Positions 37,491 to 50,739 of a stretch of DNA of 64,000 bases are shown here, piece after piece. The notes beneath the pieces are model-generated. The model did not search any database and was not told where the DNA came from. It saw only the letters and a list, made by a program, of their open reading frames with translations. Each line of letters begins with the position of its first letter. Position 1 is the stretch's first letter. A program made the translations under genes and the position numbers. The stretch comes from Druceiella hillmani (Eukaryota; Arthropoda; Insecta; Lepidoptera; Hepialidae). Location: NCBI GenBank assembly GCA_039881145.1, contig JAYKKI010000029.1:27074001-27138000 (forward strand). Reading direction: 5' to 3'.

Positions 37491-37542
37491 GTAATGGATA
37501 TTAATCTTGAACCTCTGGGAGGTTCAAGATTAAAGTCCATTA
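37491..37542. repeat. Hairpin with perfect 15-bp arms
   Basis: 37501-37515 (TTAATCTTGAACCTC) is exactly complementary to 37519-37533 with loop TGG. The arms extend imperfectly outward to about 37491 and 37542. Confidence 0.85.
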
Positions 37543-37693
37543 TATCTCGAGATACTTAAAAAAAAGTTAAATTATGAAGATTTATTAAATCATTTTTCCC
37601 CTAAATTGTTCAAGTTAGGGATCTGAGTCAATATAAAAAATATTTGATCGTGAATCCTTAAGTAGATCTGACACTCGTATTTTATTTTAATAT

Positions 37694-37745
37694 ATTTGGC
37701 GTTAATTTTGTAGAAATTCATTATTCACAATTAAATGAAACTTTC
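37694..37745 (-). mobile_element. Penelope-type repeat fragment
   Basis: ATATATTTGGCGTTAATTTT then GTAGAAATTCATTATTCACA and AATTAAATGAAAC match 52750-52802 closely. No ribozyme part is retained. Confidence 0.5.
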
Positions 37746-38079
37746 TTTAATTTATTTACTTATGTATTTTTTTGTCATTACCCATTAACATAAGTCAATT
37801 TAACTAATATTTAGAGAGTATATTTATTTACAAATGATATTTCTACGCAACATCCATATTCCGTAACTCAAGTATTTTTTATAAAACGCCATATATGTTT
37901 TTATAGAGCCAGAAAAAATATATTGATTTCGACAAGTAAAACCATAAATATAATGAATACGTAAAAACTTAGAACCAGAAGTAACAATTTATTGTGCAGT
38001 TTGAAAAATAAGTTTTTCAATTACTTTAAAACTTTTCAACCCCCTTTGCATCTAACATTTTTATACAAGTCATTCGTAT

Positions 38080-38580
38080 TGAGTTCGTAACTCAATGGAA
38101 ACAAAGACAATATACCCTACAAAAGAAAATGCTCTAAAAACGAAAACCCCTCAGCTGTGACGCGTAAGCGACACGACTTTTTACCCGTGACGAAAAACCT
38201 TTAAAACCCTAGTTAAGTCAAAAGTGAATTAATTGTGTCTAACGTCCACGACAGCCAGAAAATTAATTTTCCTATTCACATTTTTATAAAGCTTCCTACG
38301 AAAGCTCACAGCGCACAAAGCTCTGCAACAAACTTCAAGTATTCAACTCCGGCCTTAGTCCACGGGCGCGCTATATTTGATAAAGGTTCATTATAAATGA
38401 GTAACGTGTTTGTCGTTGATTGCTTAATATGAGCTTATTCATACGTGCCTGGGCCAGTGAAATAGGCGTTTTAAGTACTATTTGAAAAAGTAATCTTTAA
38501 CGCTTCAATAGAGATGCGAATTTGTCCGTGCGCTGGCTAATGAGCCAGCAAACTATTAAAGACTGGCAAACTAATAAAGA
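38080..38580. other. GC-richer island without ORF
   Basis: Mixed-composition unique sequence including CAGCTGTGACGCGTAAGCGA and CCACGGGCGCGCTATATTTG. No coding or repeat signature. The best candidate for conserved regulatory DNA by length, but without direct proof. Confidence 0.3.
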
Positions 38581-38599
38581 TAATGATCTTTAATAGTTT

Positions 38600-40310
38600 T
38601 CAGGCATAAATTATAACTATTAAAGCATGTTGTTCAGTTTATAAATGTTTTATATACCAGTTACTGTATTAGTGTTTTTTTATATAACTAATAATTTAGT
38701 AATACGTAATTTTATAATTTTTACGTAATTTTTAATTATATTTTTAATTTTTAACCGTACTGAAAAGAAATTGTATATATGTATAATGTATTATAACTTG
38801 TAAATAACATTATAACGTATATTATAACGTGTTTTATACCGTTGTAATTTTGTATGTTTAGTTACATTGAGTAGAGTTTATTTTATTTTAAAATGCTGCT
38901 GTCTACTGTAGTATCAGTCTTGTATCTTTTATATTTATAGACAATCATTCAGCCACAAACTTCATAAACTGCCCAACTTACGAGCGTACAAAGGCTTTTG
39001 TAGAATAATTGATTAAAGCGGAAGCTTCTCGCAAGCAGTTCCGGTCTACGATCATATATCTTAAAACATAACATATGGTTGTCGACAGACAGTGAAAATT
39101 TAATCAGAAATAGAACTCAATTTGTCTTTGAATAACATGGTTAATTTGTCAGTAGGCAGTGGCTAGCGGAGATTGAAACGTATATACATAAGTTCGGCAA
39201 CTAGTCATACTTCTTCATTTGAGGTAAAAAGAAAGTATTATCATGCTAAGAAATATCTTCCGCATGTTTGAGACCTTTCTTAAAATTTTATAAAATATTT
39301 ACTGTCTGATTTAAGAAACTAGATATGAAAAATATAAACTTAGAGTAAACTTATAACAACAAGTGCATATCTTTTTAGAGCGAATTTCTAAAATAATATT
39401 AGTTTTTCTTGTCTCTCCATCGATTTGTCTATCGCATTATGGTAATATATACGTCTAGGCAAATAATCCTTAATTTTTACTCAATAAATAATATATATAT
39501 TTTTAGTATTCTAATGGTTTATTCTTTTTAAACGAGTGATAACAATATACAATAAACTATTAAAAAAAGTGTCATTCTTCTCGTGGTTATTTCCGTTAAT
39601 CTTAGTAAACCTTGTATAAATCAAGGTTGTCGTTATTTGAATCGTTAAATTGAAATACTATATAGGGTTGAAAACTTTTCCATTACTCGTCTAATTATAT
39701 TTTCCCTAATGAGCCCATATATAATAAATCATTCATATAAGGATATAATATATATTTCTAAAACTTTTGCTTTTGTTAACCACTATCTGCAAAGTTCAAT
39801 GCACATCTACACACTCACTCAGCTCTCTGGATTCGATTCATGTAATTAGTAACAGTAGGTGATCGTAAAAGTGATAGAAAATGTAGACAGACGGTCGCAT
39901 AAGTTAAGAGAATATAAGGTTATATTTTAAAGTATTTCTTGTGAAGCCTACTAATTATATCGCTAGAAAATTACTCGTAATTTATTCTACGATATTTCAA
40001 TAGATGTATATAATGGAATATTTTATTAAAACGTGAAACTACAAGTATCGTACAGACAACTTATGAGTACGAATAAAGTAAAAAAAACATACAGGGTAGT
40101 TTTTATGCAGATACTTTTTTAGTTAAAAGTAAAACATCGGCCTAAATATTGACACATACATATAATTACAATAAATTATTAATTATGAATTAAATAATAC
40201 TGAGTGCTACATAAAGATGTATTTAAGATGTGTACCTTACGAAATTTTCTGAACTGCTGGTTGCATTATAGTTAACTGTAAAAGAAAAATAAAGCAATGC
40301 GATGTCTCTT
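38600..40310. other. AT-rich sequence without a recognised gene
   Basis: Many stops on both strands; nothing recognised. Confidence 0.45.
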
Positions 40311-40314
40311 TTAT

Positions 40315-40316
40315 AA

Positions 40317-40406
<90 letters not shown>

Positions 40407-40440
40407 ATAGAGGCGCGCGCGTATGTGTGTGTGTGTGTAT
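40315..40440. repeat. (TA)n with GC and TG tail
   Basis: About 90 bp of TA with two interruptions, then GAGGCGCGCGCG and (TG)n. Confidence 0.95.
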
Positions 40441-40449
40441 TTAAAATTG

Positions 40450-41680
40450 TACTATGCATATTAATATGTTCCATAACAGTTTTTGGCTTAGTTTTATAAA
40501 ATTTTATTAATAATTTTTACACAAAAACGCTCATATTCAATGTTCAACATAAAATCATAGAAATTTGATTTGGAAGATCAGAAGGGTTTTTATATATTAC
40601 GAAAATTGTTACCGAAGTCGAGGCAATCTGTTTCTTAGTTCTATTCTCTTTACTATATAAAGCTAATAAAATATGCAGCACGTCCAGGCGACTTATTCCC
40701 CGTAAATCGTGGCATTTTAAGGGCACTCAAGGAAACTAGAATTTCTGCTGCCTACACTTTCCTTGACATCACATGAATACTTCAATTTCTTTCGTTCCTT
40801 TGCATTAAATATTTTATTAAATAGCGTTCATTTTGAAGTTTCCTTACATTTAAATAAAATCCTTAAGTTCACATGAATGCATTAGTCATAAATTACATCC
40901 ACTTTAATGAATTCTACTACTAAGTATCTCTTTCATAAATACGCATTTTAAGCGGCGTCAGAAATATCAGAGTACCAACAAGTTGCAGTTAATGTGCAAC
41001 TTATTGAACTCAATTTTTTTTTGTTATTCTCTTTTATCTGAAAATAAATTATTCATGTCAGAAATGCATCACATGTGTAAAATGTATTTTTAATAAATAT
41101 TATTATTTTCTATTTAATACCATTGCGGCTGCTTCCTACAATACACACTTGCATAAATGCTAACGACAACGAAGGAAATATTAATTAGAAATAGTTTGTT
41201 TAATTCGTTTATATTCTACGTATTTATTTATTGCATTCATTTCAATTAGAATTCCGTTGTTAAACTTAAAGTTAGATTTATAAATGTAAAATAAAAGGCA
41301 GATTAAAATATTAAGTTTACGCAAAAGCTAGTATTTAAATATTAATGTGTACATTATTCCTTTAAAATGACAAAATTTGCTTATATATAAATTAATATTT
41401 CCTTTCGAAATATATATTTCCAATATTTCCTTTTTAAAAATTAAACCATAGCAAATTTCTTGAAAGATACATAAAAACATTCCGAGAATACCTGATAATC
41501 AAACAAAACTATATTATAAGATATTGATGAAACTTATTTTTTTGGACACAATTTTCAATAACAAATATATTTATCGATTTTGTTAACAACATACTCTTAT
41601 GTTAAATCGTACCGATATAATACTTTTGAATCTTTATGTGAATTGAAATTTAACATGTCTGGTGATGTTGGTAAAGACTC
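40450..41680. other. AT-rich sequence without a recognised gene
   Basis: No supported frame; short open frames lack motifs. Confidence 0.45.
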
Positions 41681-41688
41681 AAATATCT

Positions 41689-42046
<358 letters not shown>

Positions 42047-42324
42047 TCGTTAATATTAATTGTGTTAATATTAAACATACTAGAATCCTACTATTCTGAC
42101 GATAAGAACAAAAGCGCATAAAAGTTTACTCTTGTTAATAGTTCTTAAAAGAAAGAACATTATACTTATCTGTTAGCTGTGCCTACTACTCAGTTCACGT
42201 GTAATTAGTGATTTTTTTCTTTTGTATCTTTTTCTCATGTAATTTGATAATAGTATAATAGCATTTGATATGATAATAGTATACACAGGGACAACTCCTG
42301 TGTATGTACTTCTATTATACCATT

Positions 42325-42395
42325 TCATCAAAATCCGTCCAGTAGATTTTGAGTGATCCTCGCTCAAATTAATATACAGACAAAAAATCTTACTT
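42325..42395 (+). mobile_element. Retroposon 3' UTR fragment
   Basis: TTTCATCAAAATCCGTCCAG, TAGATTTTGAGTGA and AATATACAGACA resemble the 'catcaaaatccgtccagtagttttg..atacagac' segment of RTE-type 3' ends in insects. Confidence 0.45.
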
Positions 42396-42399
42396 CTTT

Positions 42400-43490
42400 A
42401 AGATTTTCTGTACTCTATTATCAGTCTTTACATTAAATTAGTCACTTTTTTAAATATTTTCAATGAACAGAATTCACTCAGTTACACTTTCATTATGTGT
42501 ATAGATTTTAAGGCAATCTTTACTACCTAGAAGGCACCAAAATAGTAATTTTCATAAAGGAGGAAATATTCTTCAGAATAATAATATCCAATACAAAGAA
42601 GGAGGGTCCAAATTCTTATTATAAGATGTACTCGTCGTAACATGGATGAAATATATGTCTTATATTTCTTTGACTACTTGTTAAAATACAATCACAAGTC
42701 ATATATATTATTGAAACAATATAAACTTTGGACCGGATATAATGCCAACTAAAATAATATATTAGTATTAATAATGTGAGACGAAAGCTTACATTGTGTG
42801 ATATTATGCACAAACATCTTCCATTTTATTGCATTTCGATTCATATAGCCCGCTACAAATAGCATCACGACGAAAAACATATCTGGCGAATTCCGTAAGA
42901 GCTCACGTTTGGACGAAAAACTCCGAAATTAGTAAAGACGTTTATTTATGAAACAATCGCCATTTTTGCTATCGTAACAAATGATTTTTGTTGTTTTATA
43001 GACTAAAATTAAGTTAACTTCCAATAATTTTAAATAATCCTGAACATTACACCGTTTAAAACATACTAGTGACCTGATCTAATAGCTAAAACATTTTCAA
43101 ATTTTCTTAGGAAAACGCAACATGTCTTTAATTTATTTTAGGAATTTGTAATTAACTTACGTAAACATTTTAAACGTAATGAATAACATATTCCTGAAAT
43201 ATAACAATAAAACCATAAAATTAAAAACATGGAAATAATACAAGGAAAAATTGTTCAATTAATTTTTTTGCTGACAATATTTTTAATTCATTATTAATAT
43301 TTCGATATACAATTTTATGGTCAAAATATATTATTTCCTATAATATTTTGTTTCAGAAAATTCGTCAATATTTGTCATGTAAACAATTGGTAAAGTTAGA
43401 CGCTAGTTTAAATACGACAATTTTAATATTTATTAATTAAAATAAAGTTAGTGGATATATTACGAACGAAAAATATAGATATAATAAAGA
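42400..43490. other. AT-rich sequence without a recognised gene
   Basis: No supported coding frame on either strand. Confidence 0.45.
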
Positions 43491-43499
43491 ATCTTTACA

Positions 43500-43598
43500 A
43501 ATTGAACCACCACCTGAAGATGTCATACAACGAAACCTAGGTCGTGGTAACTAAAATAAAGAATTTAAATAAACTAGAAATAATACTACAGTTAGATT
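43500..43598 (+). mobile_element. Penelope-type element fragment carrying a hammerhead
   Basis: After the ribozyme at 43509-43548 the sequence AAAGAATTTAAATAAACTAG then AAATAATACTAC matches the reverse complement of 52800-52842. Hammerhead ribozymes with a very short stem III are known from the terminal repeats of Penelope-like elements. The assignment rests on that and on the shared flank; no reverse transcriptase or GIY-YIG domain was seen nearby. Confidence 0.55.
43509..43548 (+). ncRNA. Hammerhead ribozyme, minimal stem III
   Basis: Stem I pairs ACCAC (43509-43513) with GTGGT (43544-43548), five perfect base pairs. The core CTGAAGA at 43514-43520 fits the CUGANGA consensus, in which the fifth position may vary. 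GAA lies at 43532-43534. Stem III pairs ACC (43535-43537) with GGT (43540-43542) around the two-base loop TA. C43543 completes the GUC triplet, so self-cleavage would fall between 43543 and 43544. The weak part is stem II (43521-43531): UGU can pair with ACA but leaves A and C unpaired before GAA, so activity is probably reduced or lost. All invariant core positions are present. Confidence 0.7.
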
Positions 43599-43756
43599 CA
43601 TTCGGTTGGGAAAAAATTAATTAAATACAAAGAAAAGTTAATGGATGACCATAATTATTGTTTGCGATAGTTCTTTGTAATAATATTATGATCGTCAGAC
43701 TAGCATTTCAGACCTTTTTGTTGACACTTCAAAAATAACAATTTGTTTAAAAATAA

Positions 43757-44003
43757 TAATAGCATCATCTGTGGGAAACAAATTTTTGTTACGAAGTTCT
43801 ACATCGTTTACAAAATTGATGCAATTTTTTATAAACATAACCTTATCTTTATATATATTTCTGAACAAAAGAACCTGTTATAAATATAAATAAAGATAAG
43901 GTTATGTTTATAAAAAATTGCATCGACTTTGTAATTGATGTAGAATACATCAATTACAAAATCTACTTTTGTAAAAAAATGTTTCCTACAGATGATCCTA
44001 TTG
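43757..44003. repeat. Complex nested palindrome
   Basis: The segment 43757-43860 (CATCATCTGTGGGAAACA, then ATTTTTGTTACGAAG, then GATGCAATTTTTTATAAACA) pairs with 43882-44003 in reverse complement around a loop of about 21 bases. The inner 43 bp differ at only two positions. Within the right arm a second perfect hairpin lies at 43928-43960 (15-bp arms, GAA loop). The centre thus holds a hairpin inside a hairpin. Confidence 0.85.
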
Positions 44004-44269
44004 TACATATGTATTTTTATGTGGGGTAATTGAAAAATATAAGCACGAAAATTAATAACACAATATGTCCATTTCACTATACAGGACCAGATAAAGTAAA
44101 TCTTTACATAAAGTGCTTTTAAACGGTGTTAAGGAGTTGGATTAAAAAAAAAACAGAAATATACATCCATGAAGTTTCCAACACCGTAGTATTCCAACGG
44201 AAAAGATTCCCTTTACCAAAATAAGTTTTTTTGTAATCGAAAATAATATAAAGGCTACATAGCAAACCA

Positions 44270-44530
44270 CAAAATCGAGCTAAGGCCTTCCCAATCGCTT
44301 TAACCCGCGTCTTTCTTTCAACTTTGCCTAAAGTTTAATTGATTTATAAGTTTCCAAAAGCAAATCACTTTTCAAACTTTGCACCGTAAAACATAAAAAA
44401 CAGACTTAGAAAAGTTGTAACTTGTTCTCAACCCTTTAAGCGGTAAGATGAGGGGGGATGAAAGAGGTGGAAGAGCCTACTTTAACCGGGCTTTGAAGCA
44501 AAGCGTTCTTGCGACTTAACTTTATTTAGG
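44270..44530. other. GC-richer island without ORF
   Basis: Unique sequence including CGCTTTAACCCGCGTCTTTC and a GAGGGGGGATGAAAGAGGTG purine run. No coding or repeat signature. Confidence 0.2.
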
Positions 44531-44539
44531 ATAGACTTC

Positions 44540-45470
44540 ACACATTATATAGATAATAGTACAATTAATATAGTATATTGTTAGTTCAATTATTTGTTAT
44601 CAATTTGTTACTAAATGACTAAGAATTTATTATTTCTGAGATAACTTTTTCATTTTTATCCCCAAATTTATGATATACGGCATTTAATATAAATTTCAAA
44701 ATTGTTCATCACTAATTATGCAATAGATCGGAAAATAAATGGTATTGATGCAAAAAATATTAATAATTTCAACATAGTAAATACACTTAGTATTCACTGT
44801 TCAAATAGTACCCAATTATTCTATAAGATATTGCGTATACAGTAAAAGGTCACCATGCAACAATATAAGTTTACCTTTTAAATGCATGATTGTAAATTTT
44901 TCTTAAATATTAATTGCAAATGTGTTTAGACGGGTGAAAAAAAATTGTTGGACCACTGTATTACAGTGATCCGAAATTTTTTTTTAGGTAAGGAACTTCG
45001 TGATAAGTTATTTAAATTAAACATTAGTTCTGCGAAAATAAATTGTTTAGAACTTATGATTTTTTTGTACTTGTTGAAAAATACTTCAGTTGCTCAAATC
45101 GCTTATGTTTGAAAACTATTCTTCTAAGTTACATAAAATTTGGTATCGAGGTAGAGTAGATATGTAACAAGCGTATATTGTGTTAAGTCTTAGCTTCTGC
45201 TATCGTTTGAAACTTTATGTTTATTTTTTTCGGTTCGTACACAATATAGAAGCGCTTCGTCTAGGAGTAATTTTACCTAAACACATTTTTTGTATATTAA
45301 GGCTAATAAATATTGATTTAAAAAACAAATTACTATTTAATTAATTCAAATTTAAGAAATTTGATTGAAACTATTATTATATTTCTAATAAACCGATAAC
45401 ATCGCCTATGTCAGGCGAATACGATTATTTCGAAACCACTTCCTTACAAAAACTTCGCAAAAAGAAAGAA
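44540..45470. other. AT-rich sequence without a recognised gene
   Basis: Nothing recognised on either strand. Confidence 0.45.
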
Positions 45471-45479
45471 CGTCTGTTA

Positions 45480-46020
45480 ATATTCCTCACAATTAACTCA
45501 GATTGAAAATAAAGCGGGCGCTGGCAACACAGCGCTAGAACTTCATTGTTAGCAACAGCAATCACAATTTTAATATATCCCACAGGAGTTACGTAATTGG
45601 CTTCTACGTTATATAAATAAAATAGTCTAAGAAAGAAATATTTGTCTTTATTATGGCAAAATTTTAAATTACGGGAAGAGAAGAAGTTTCGACCTTTGCA
45701 TGTGTTTGTTACGCCATATAACGCAAACTTTCCTTAGTTAAATTACATAAATTATCACAGTGGAAGTGTGTAAGCATTTACTTAATTCAAAGTCTGGAAC
45801 GAGCTTTGTCACCCTCCTGACTTTAATTATCTATTAAGGCGTTTTTACGAAGGCTCCGTTGACGCCGGTGTGCATTCTCTATGCGCATAAAGAACATAAA
45901 GTGTGCCCGACAGTAAGAATTATGGTGTTAATTGCCACTGTATAATTCGGTGTCCAAAGTATGGAGCAGGGAAGCTAATTAAAAGCTAAGGGAGTTTATT
46001 ACGATAGCTCTATAAATATT
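45480..46020. other. GC-richer island without ORF
   Basis: Contains GCGGGCGCTGGCAACACAGC and GGCTCCGTTGACGCCGGTGT among AT-rich flanks. No frame is open for long. Candidate conserved non-coding DNA. Confidence 0.25.
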
Positions 46021-46157
46021 TACATATAATTACTAACTGTAACTGTACGAGCAACACAAACGTTGTATATCTTGGCACTAATATTAATTTCAGATTATAA
46101 GTAGAATTTAGATAAATTATTTGTAATTTGAACAGCAGTAAACATAATTAATTCGCT

Positions 46158-46232
46158 CTTCCGCAGACTTTTCCCACTCTTCCGCGAAAAATTTTAAGTC
46201 AAATCGTATCAATGCAACACATCTAAGTCATA
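46158..46232 (+). repeat. Direct repeat, left copy
   Basis: CTTCCGCAGACTTTTCCCAC, TCTTCCGCGAAAAATTTTAA and the following 35 bases recur at 49064-49150 with small changes. See the partner entry. Confidence 0.8.
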
Positions 46233-46739
46233 AACATAATTAGTAAATTAATAATGATAAAAATTTAATTTATTGACCAGTACAAGAAACTGAAAATGTG
46301 ATAAATATATGTTCAGCGTGCAATAACAGGTGCATTAAAGAAGTAATATTTTGCTACTAGACAAAATTAATAAATACATATCAACCGAGATCTGATCTCT
46401 ATTTGGAGTTATTGCAAAATATCATACATGTAGGTCGATAACTGTAAAAGAAACAGTGAGGCTGTGGCAGATAAGTTATGTTTTTACGGTTCTTTGCTTT
46501 ACTATTAATTTGGGGATAAAAATGACTTAACAAAACTTTCAAATTTCAACTACGACCCTTTACCCATTCTAACAAAAATCACTACTTTACATAAATTATT
46601 TACCGTCTTCATATCCCAATATTCAAGACCAATAACGCGAAAATAATTACCGAAGATATCCATTCTAATGTTGTTATGCTCACTACCACGCTGTCAGAAT
46701 TAATTTACAATTAACATTGCAAGAATAGATGTTAATTCC

Positions 46740-47080
46740 CTATGGTTTAGTTATAAGGTGAGCCAGAAACCTGTTCATATTGTATTCAACTAAAGTATAG
46801 CCTTGAGTCATGTAATCAATCTTAATAATTATCCGATCTCTCATGGGACGATGTGGTAATACGTCTTGGTGGAACCCGGGCGTCGTGTCTACGCGAAGCA
46901 TCTGTAACGGGCTCTTCAACTTGTTAATATCGGCGCAGTAGTAAAGTATAACTCGTATTCATTGTTACATAAATCGGCCTTAATTAGGTAATGTAAAAGT
47001 GGTAAATGAGACATTCCTAGAGAGGTCAATCATTATGCACGAGTGTGTTTAGAAGTGTAGGATGTAATTTTGTCCTCACA
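46740..47080. other. GC-richer island without ORF
   Basis: Contains TGGAACCCGGGCGTCGTGTC and ACGAGTGTGTTTAG. No recognised frame or repeat. Candidate conserved non-coding DNA. Confidence 0.25.
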
Positions 47081-47946
47081 AAATATCAACCGCATGAGCT
47101 TTGTTGTCGTTGTTAATCTTGCTATTTTGCATAAAATTTTAATCTTTTAAAATTTCATTAGTCGATATCTTGTATTCAAGGTCACGATAGATGTCCTCAG
47201 GTAGAAAGTGATGGTTGACGTTTAATTTGTTACTCAGTTACACAATTCCTCTCTGTCGTCGGGGTAAGCTTATTTAAATGTTTGACTTATATGGATATTT
47301 TCTTGGTTTTGTAACTTTATAAATACATCGAATAACTGTGTAAATTACTCTGATTGCTTTTGTTACATTTGTTCTACAAACTTACTTAACTTTTGAAATT
47401 AAAAATATAAATTGTACACTGCTGATGAAAAAATAATATCACGATTATTTTAGTTTTATATTTGGTAAAAGAAGTAATGTGTTTCTTACATCTGCTACAT
47501 AACACGAAAGGTTGGAATTTATTTTAACCTAATACAAAAATGTTATTTTTTAAAATTTCATTACGAGCTAAAATCTTTTTTCTCACGAAGAGGATGCGAT
47601 TGATATATTAGACTATTATGGATATGTATTCCAGTACAGTTTGAAAAAATGGCATTTATTTATTAAAACTTCGAAAGTATGTCTGAGTCTATGCTTTTAT
47701 TTATTGAAAATAAATGCGCTTCCTTGCAAATCATACGATATTATCAATCTGCTCTTCGATAAGTTGGGGCATATAACTGGAAAAATTTGGCGATTTGAGA
47801 CTCATTCCTCTATTGGTAAGACAACATTTGGGATATATCAAATACACCAATTTTCTTCGCTAATGGGATAGGGAAAACAGAAACGATCATTTTACAAGAA
47901 AAGCATGTCCAACTAAAAGTTAACATATTTCAGGATAAAGAAGGTC

Positions 47947-47995
47947 CACTCCCTTAGTGAAAACTCCCTTAGCGAACACTCCCTTACTGAAAACT
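47947..47995 (+). repeat. Short minisatellite, three units
   Basis: CACTCCCTTAGTGAAAA is followed by CTCCCTTAGCGAA and CACTCCCTTACTGAAAA, units of 13-17 bp. Confidence 0.8.
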
Positions 47996-48644
47996 GATGA
48001 TGTGCTATACGATTTTACATATATAACTTGGAATCATAAAGAATTTTTTTAAAAACATGGAACGAAAATTTTAAAATGTTTTTTGTATTTAACAGATAAG
48101 TTCTCCGGAATAAGTAATGCGTAAATGGAAGAAAGAATATTTGTAGGCACTTCGATAAGGCAATCCAAAACATTTAATGAAAAGTTGAATCCACACGAAA
48201 GGTAAATGCAATGTTTAAGAAGGTTCACGAATCAGATGAATATGACTTAATCGAAAATATTCTACAAGGCTCTTGAATGTAAACATGTTGTTGAATGTAA
48301 ATTTCATATACTTCTCTTTAGGCCCTTTTCACGCAAATATAGGAACTGTCAGTCACGGCCGTGGTGGAAAGGCGTTTTGATGAAATTGAAGTTAAGTATA
48401 AGAAGAAAATAACTCTTATTAGAATATTTTTACACTCGATTTTGTCTGAGATATTTTACGGATTATCAGAATAAGATATGAAATTTCATGTTGCGGAAGG
48501 AATGTTCGATTTTGTGGACAAGTTTAATGAAAGCCGACGTAGCGTCATTTTGTGTCGTATATAATATGTATTTATAGTGAAAGTAACATTCATATTAAAA
48601 ATAATATATTAAAACGGGTGTTATATACAAATCGGGGTCTGGGG

Positions 48645-48647
<3 letters not shown>

Positions 48648-48708
<61 letters not shown>
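48648..48708. repeat. (TA)n microsatellite
   Basis: About 60 bp of uninterrupted TA after TCTGGGGGTG. Confidence 0.95.
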
Positions 48709-48711
<3 letters not shown>

Positions 48712-49063
48712 GATAATAAAACCATCCGATCTCCAGCCTCTCAACATACTAAGATAAGGCTCTGTTCGCAGAAAAGTCAGCAAATAACATTCTCAGATTT
48801 CTACTCTTTGTTAAACCCCAAATACAAGCCTCACTGAATTCAGATGTCCGTAATTTCAGTTCTCGTCAACCGTCTTTCTAGTTAAGTCTTAATTATATTT
48901 AATACATAAGAAAGTATTTCTAATGATAATATTTAAAATTGTTTGAAATTTTATAATAAATTTCAATTGATTAAATTAACAATCATAAGATGTGTGTTAA
49001 CAACCATGTTTCAACAAATTCTTTATAACAATTTGATCCGAGAAACGTCTCAGAATTTTTCAC

Positions 49064-49150
49064 TATTCCGCAGACTTTTCCCACTCTTCCGCGAAAAGTT
49101 TTAAGTCAAAAACGTATCAAGTCAAATCGTGCAATGCATCTAAAGTCATT
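49064..49150 (+). repeat. Direct repeat, right copy
   Basis: ATTCCGCAGACTTTTCCCAC, TCTTCCGCGAAAAGTTTTAA and the rest match 46158-46232, with a 12-base insertion (AAACGTATCAAG) in this copy. The copies are 2.9 kb apart in the same orientation. Nothing between them suggests one element bounded by the pair. Confidence 0.8.
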
Positions 49151-49419
49151 AGTAGCAATTTTTAGCGGTCGTTTGAAAGTCGCTTGTACTCTTCGACCTC
49201 CTTCCAAAAGTATAACTGCACAACCGATGATGCTATGGATAATGCTATTTTGTCCGTAGATCTCATTTTGGCTAACTGTAAATTTATTAAATAAGTTTTG
49301 CATTCTTATTACAACTTTTTTCGAATATTAAATTCACAATATAAATGCGTCTAGAAAAGAGAGGAATATTAGAGGCACCAACGACGTACATACAAATTTC
49401 GAATCAATTCAACTTAGTC

Positions 49420-50560
49420 ATATTATACAATTAATAAAATCTTACGATGGGTCCCGCGAAACTTTAAATTCATTTTTTATCAAACTACATAAACAGAATA
49501 AATTTAGCAACTCCATCTCAGGATGATATAGTGTTTAAATTCTGACTTAGGCAATTACAAGGTAAAGTGACCATTACTGGATAAAGATGTTTGAAAATTT
49601 GGCCTCACTTAAAGAATTCCTTAAAAATCAGTTTGGGGATTATTAACACCACGCCCACTTACTCACAGATTTACATAATTGTAAACAGAGCATCAATGAA
49701 ACAATAAACAAATTTACGTTTCGTATAGAGACATGCCTTTCCAAATTACTAGGTTGACCATTCCACTGAGTTCACCATTCCAAATAACGTAAAAGGGGAG
49801 CTTAAAGACCGCATAGTGGCGATGGGAGACTTGGTCTTAAATACTTTCCCATGGGTGTCCACCCCCAAATTTCAAACATTATTCGGTGGTGTGATCCCAA
49901 AACATTAAATAGTGTCACAGAGCAGAAAATTCAAAAGTTCGTCTACACATAAAGATCATTCATCTCTAAAATTAAAGAAATTGAAGAAATTCCAAAGCCA
50001 ACTTATTTTAATTTTAAAAACAACTTACCGAGGCCTAACGGTAGTCTTTATGCTCAATACTCCTATAGTAACATACTCGTATATCACTATTGTAAGATTC
50101 TAGGTCATGCGATCGAGATGTGCCGTCTACGCAAATATAATAACGCCTAAGTTCATAATTAGCTGCAATAATCACTTTAATTCGGGGTCGTCGTCAACGC
50201 ATGGATATAGGTATAACCATAATTCGATACCTCGAATTCATTTTGTATAAGATATTACTAACGAAAATCCTAATGACGGATTCGCCACTGTTGATAGTTT
50301 GAACAAATAAATATCTCACCCAAGTGTCGCGCGAGACTATCCTTGTCCCAATCCGACACCACCTTCAATAATTTAAATAAGGTCAATGGATAGGGTAGCC
50401 AGCCTCAAACTCACGGTCAATCTGACATAAAACAAAAAATCCACGTGAGTGACAACCAGGAGACAATTTAAATAAAGCTCCAAGCAAGTTACAATTTAAA
50501 TGAGACTAACGGACAGGGTCATCATTCCCAAACTCACAACCAATCGAAAATGAGACTCAA
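49420..50560 (+). pseudogene. Ty3/gypsy Gag region, degenerate
   Basis: Shifting frames read IKSYDGSRETLNSFFIKLHK near 49436, FENLASLKEFLKNQFGDY near 49590, and CKQSINETINKFTFRIETCL near 49680, the helical capsid pattern of insect gypsy-type Gag. At 50085-50120 CKILGHAIEMC keeps C-x4-H-x4-C of a zinc knuckle; the first Cys pair position is lost. Two degenerate tail repeats follow, NLNKVNG-stop-GSQPQTHGQS at 50370-50425 and NLNETNGQGHHSQTHNQS at 50490-50545. Stops are frequent. The 5' LTR was not found. Confidence 0.55.
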
Positions 50561-50739
50561 TTTACATGAATGAACTACCTACATATCGAAAACATAAAAC
50601 TCTTAAAACAACACAAAACACTGACTTATCAACACAAGATCCTTATATTTCCGAAGATATGTTTCAAATCACTTCAAACCATTCCAAATGGTTTCTATCC
50701 TATGTCATTTGAAAAACAACCCTTTCATATCATCCTCTA

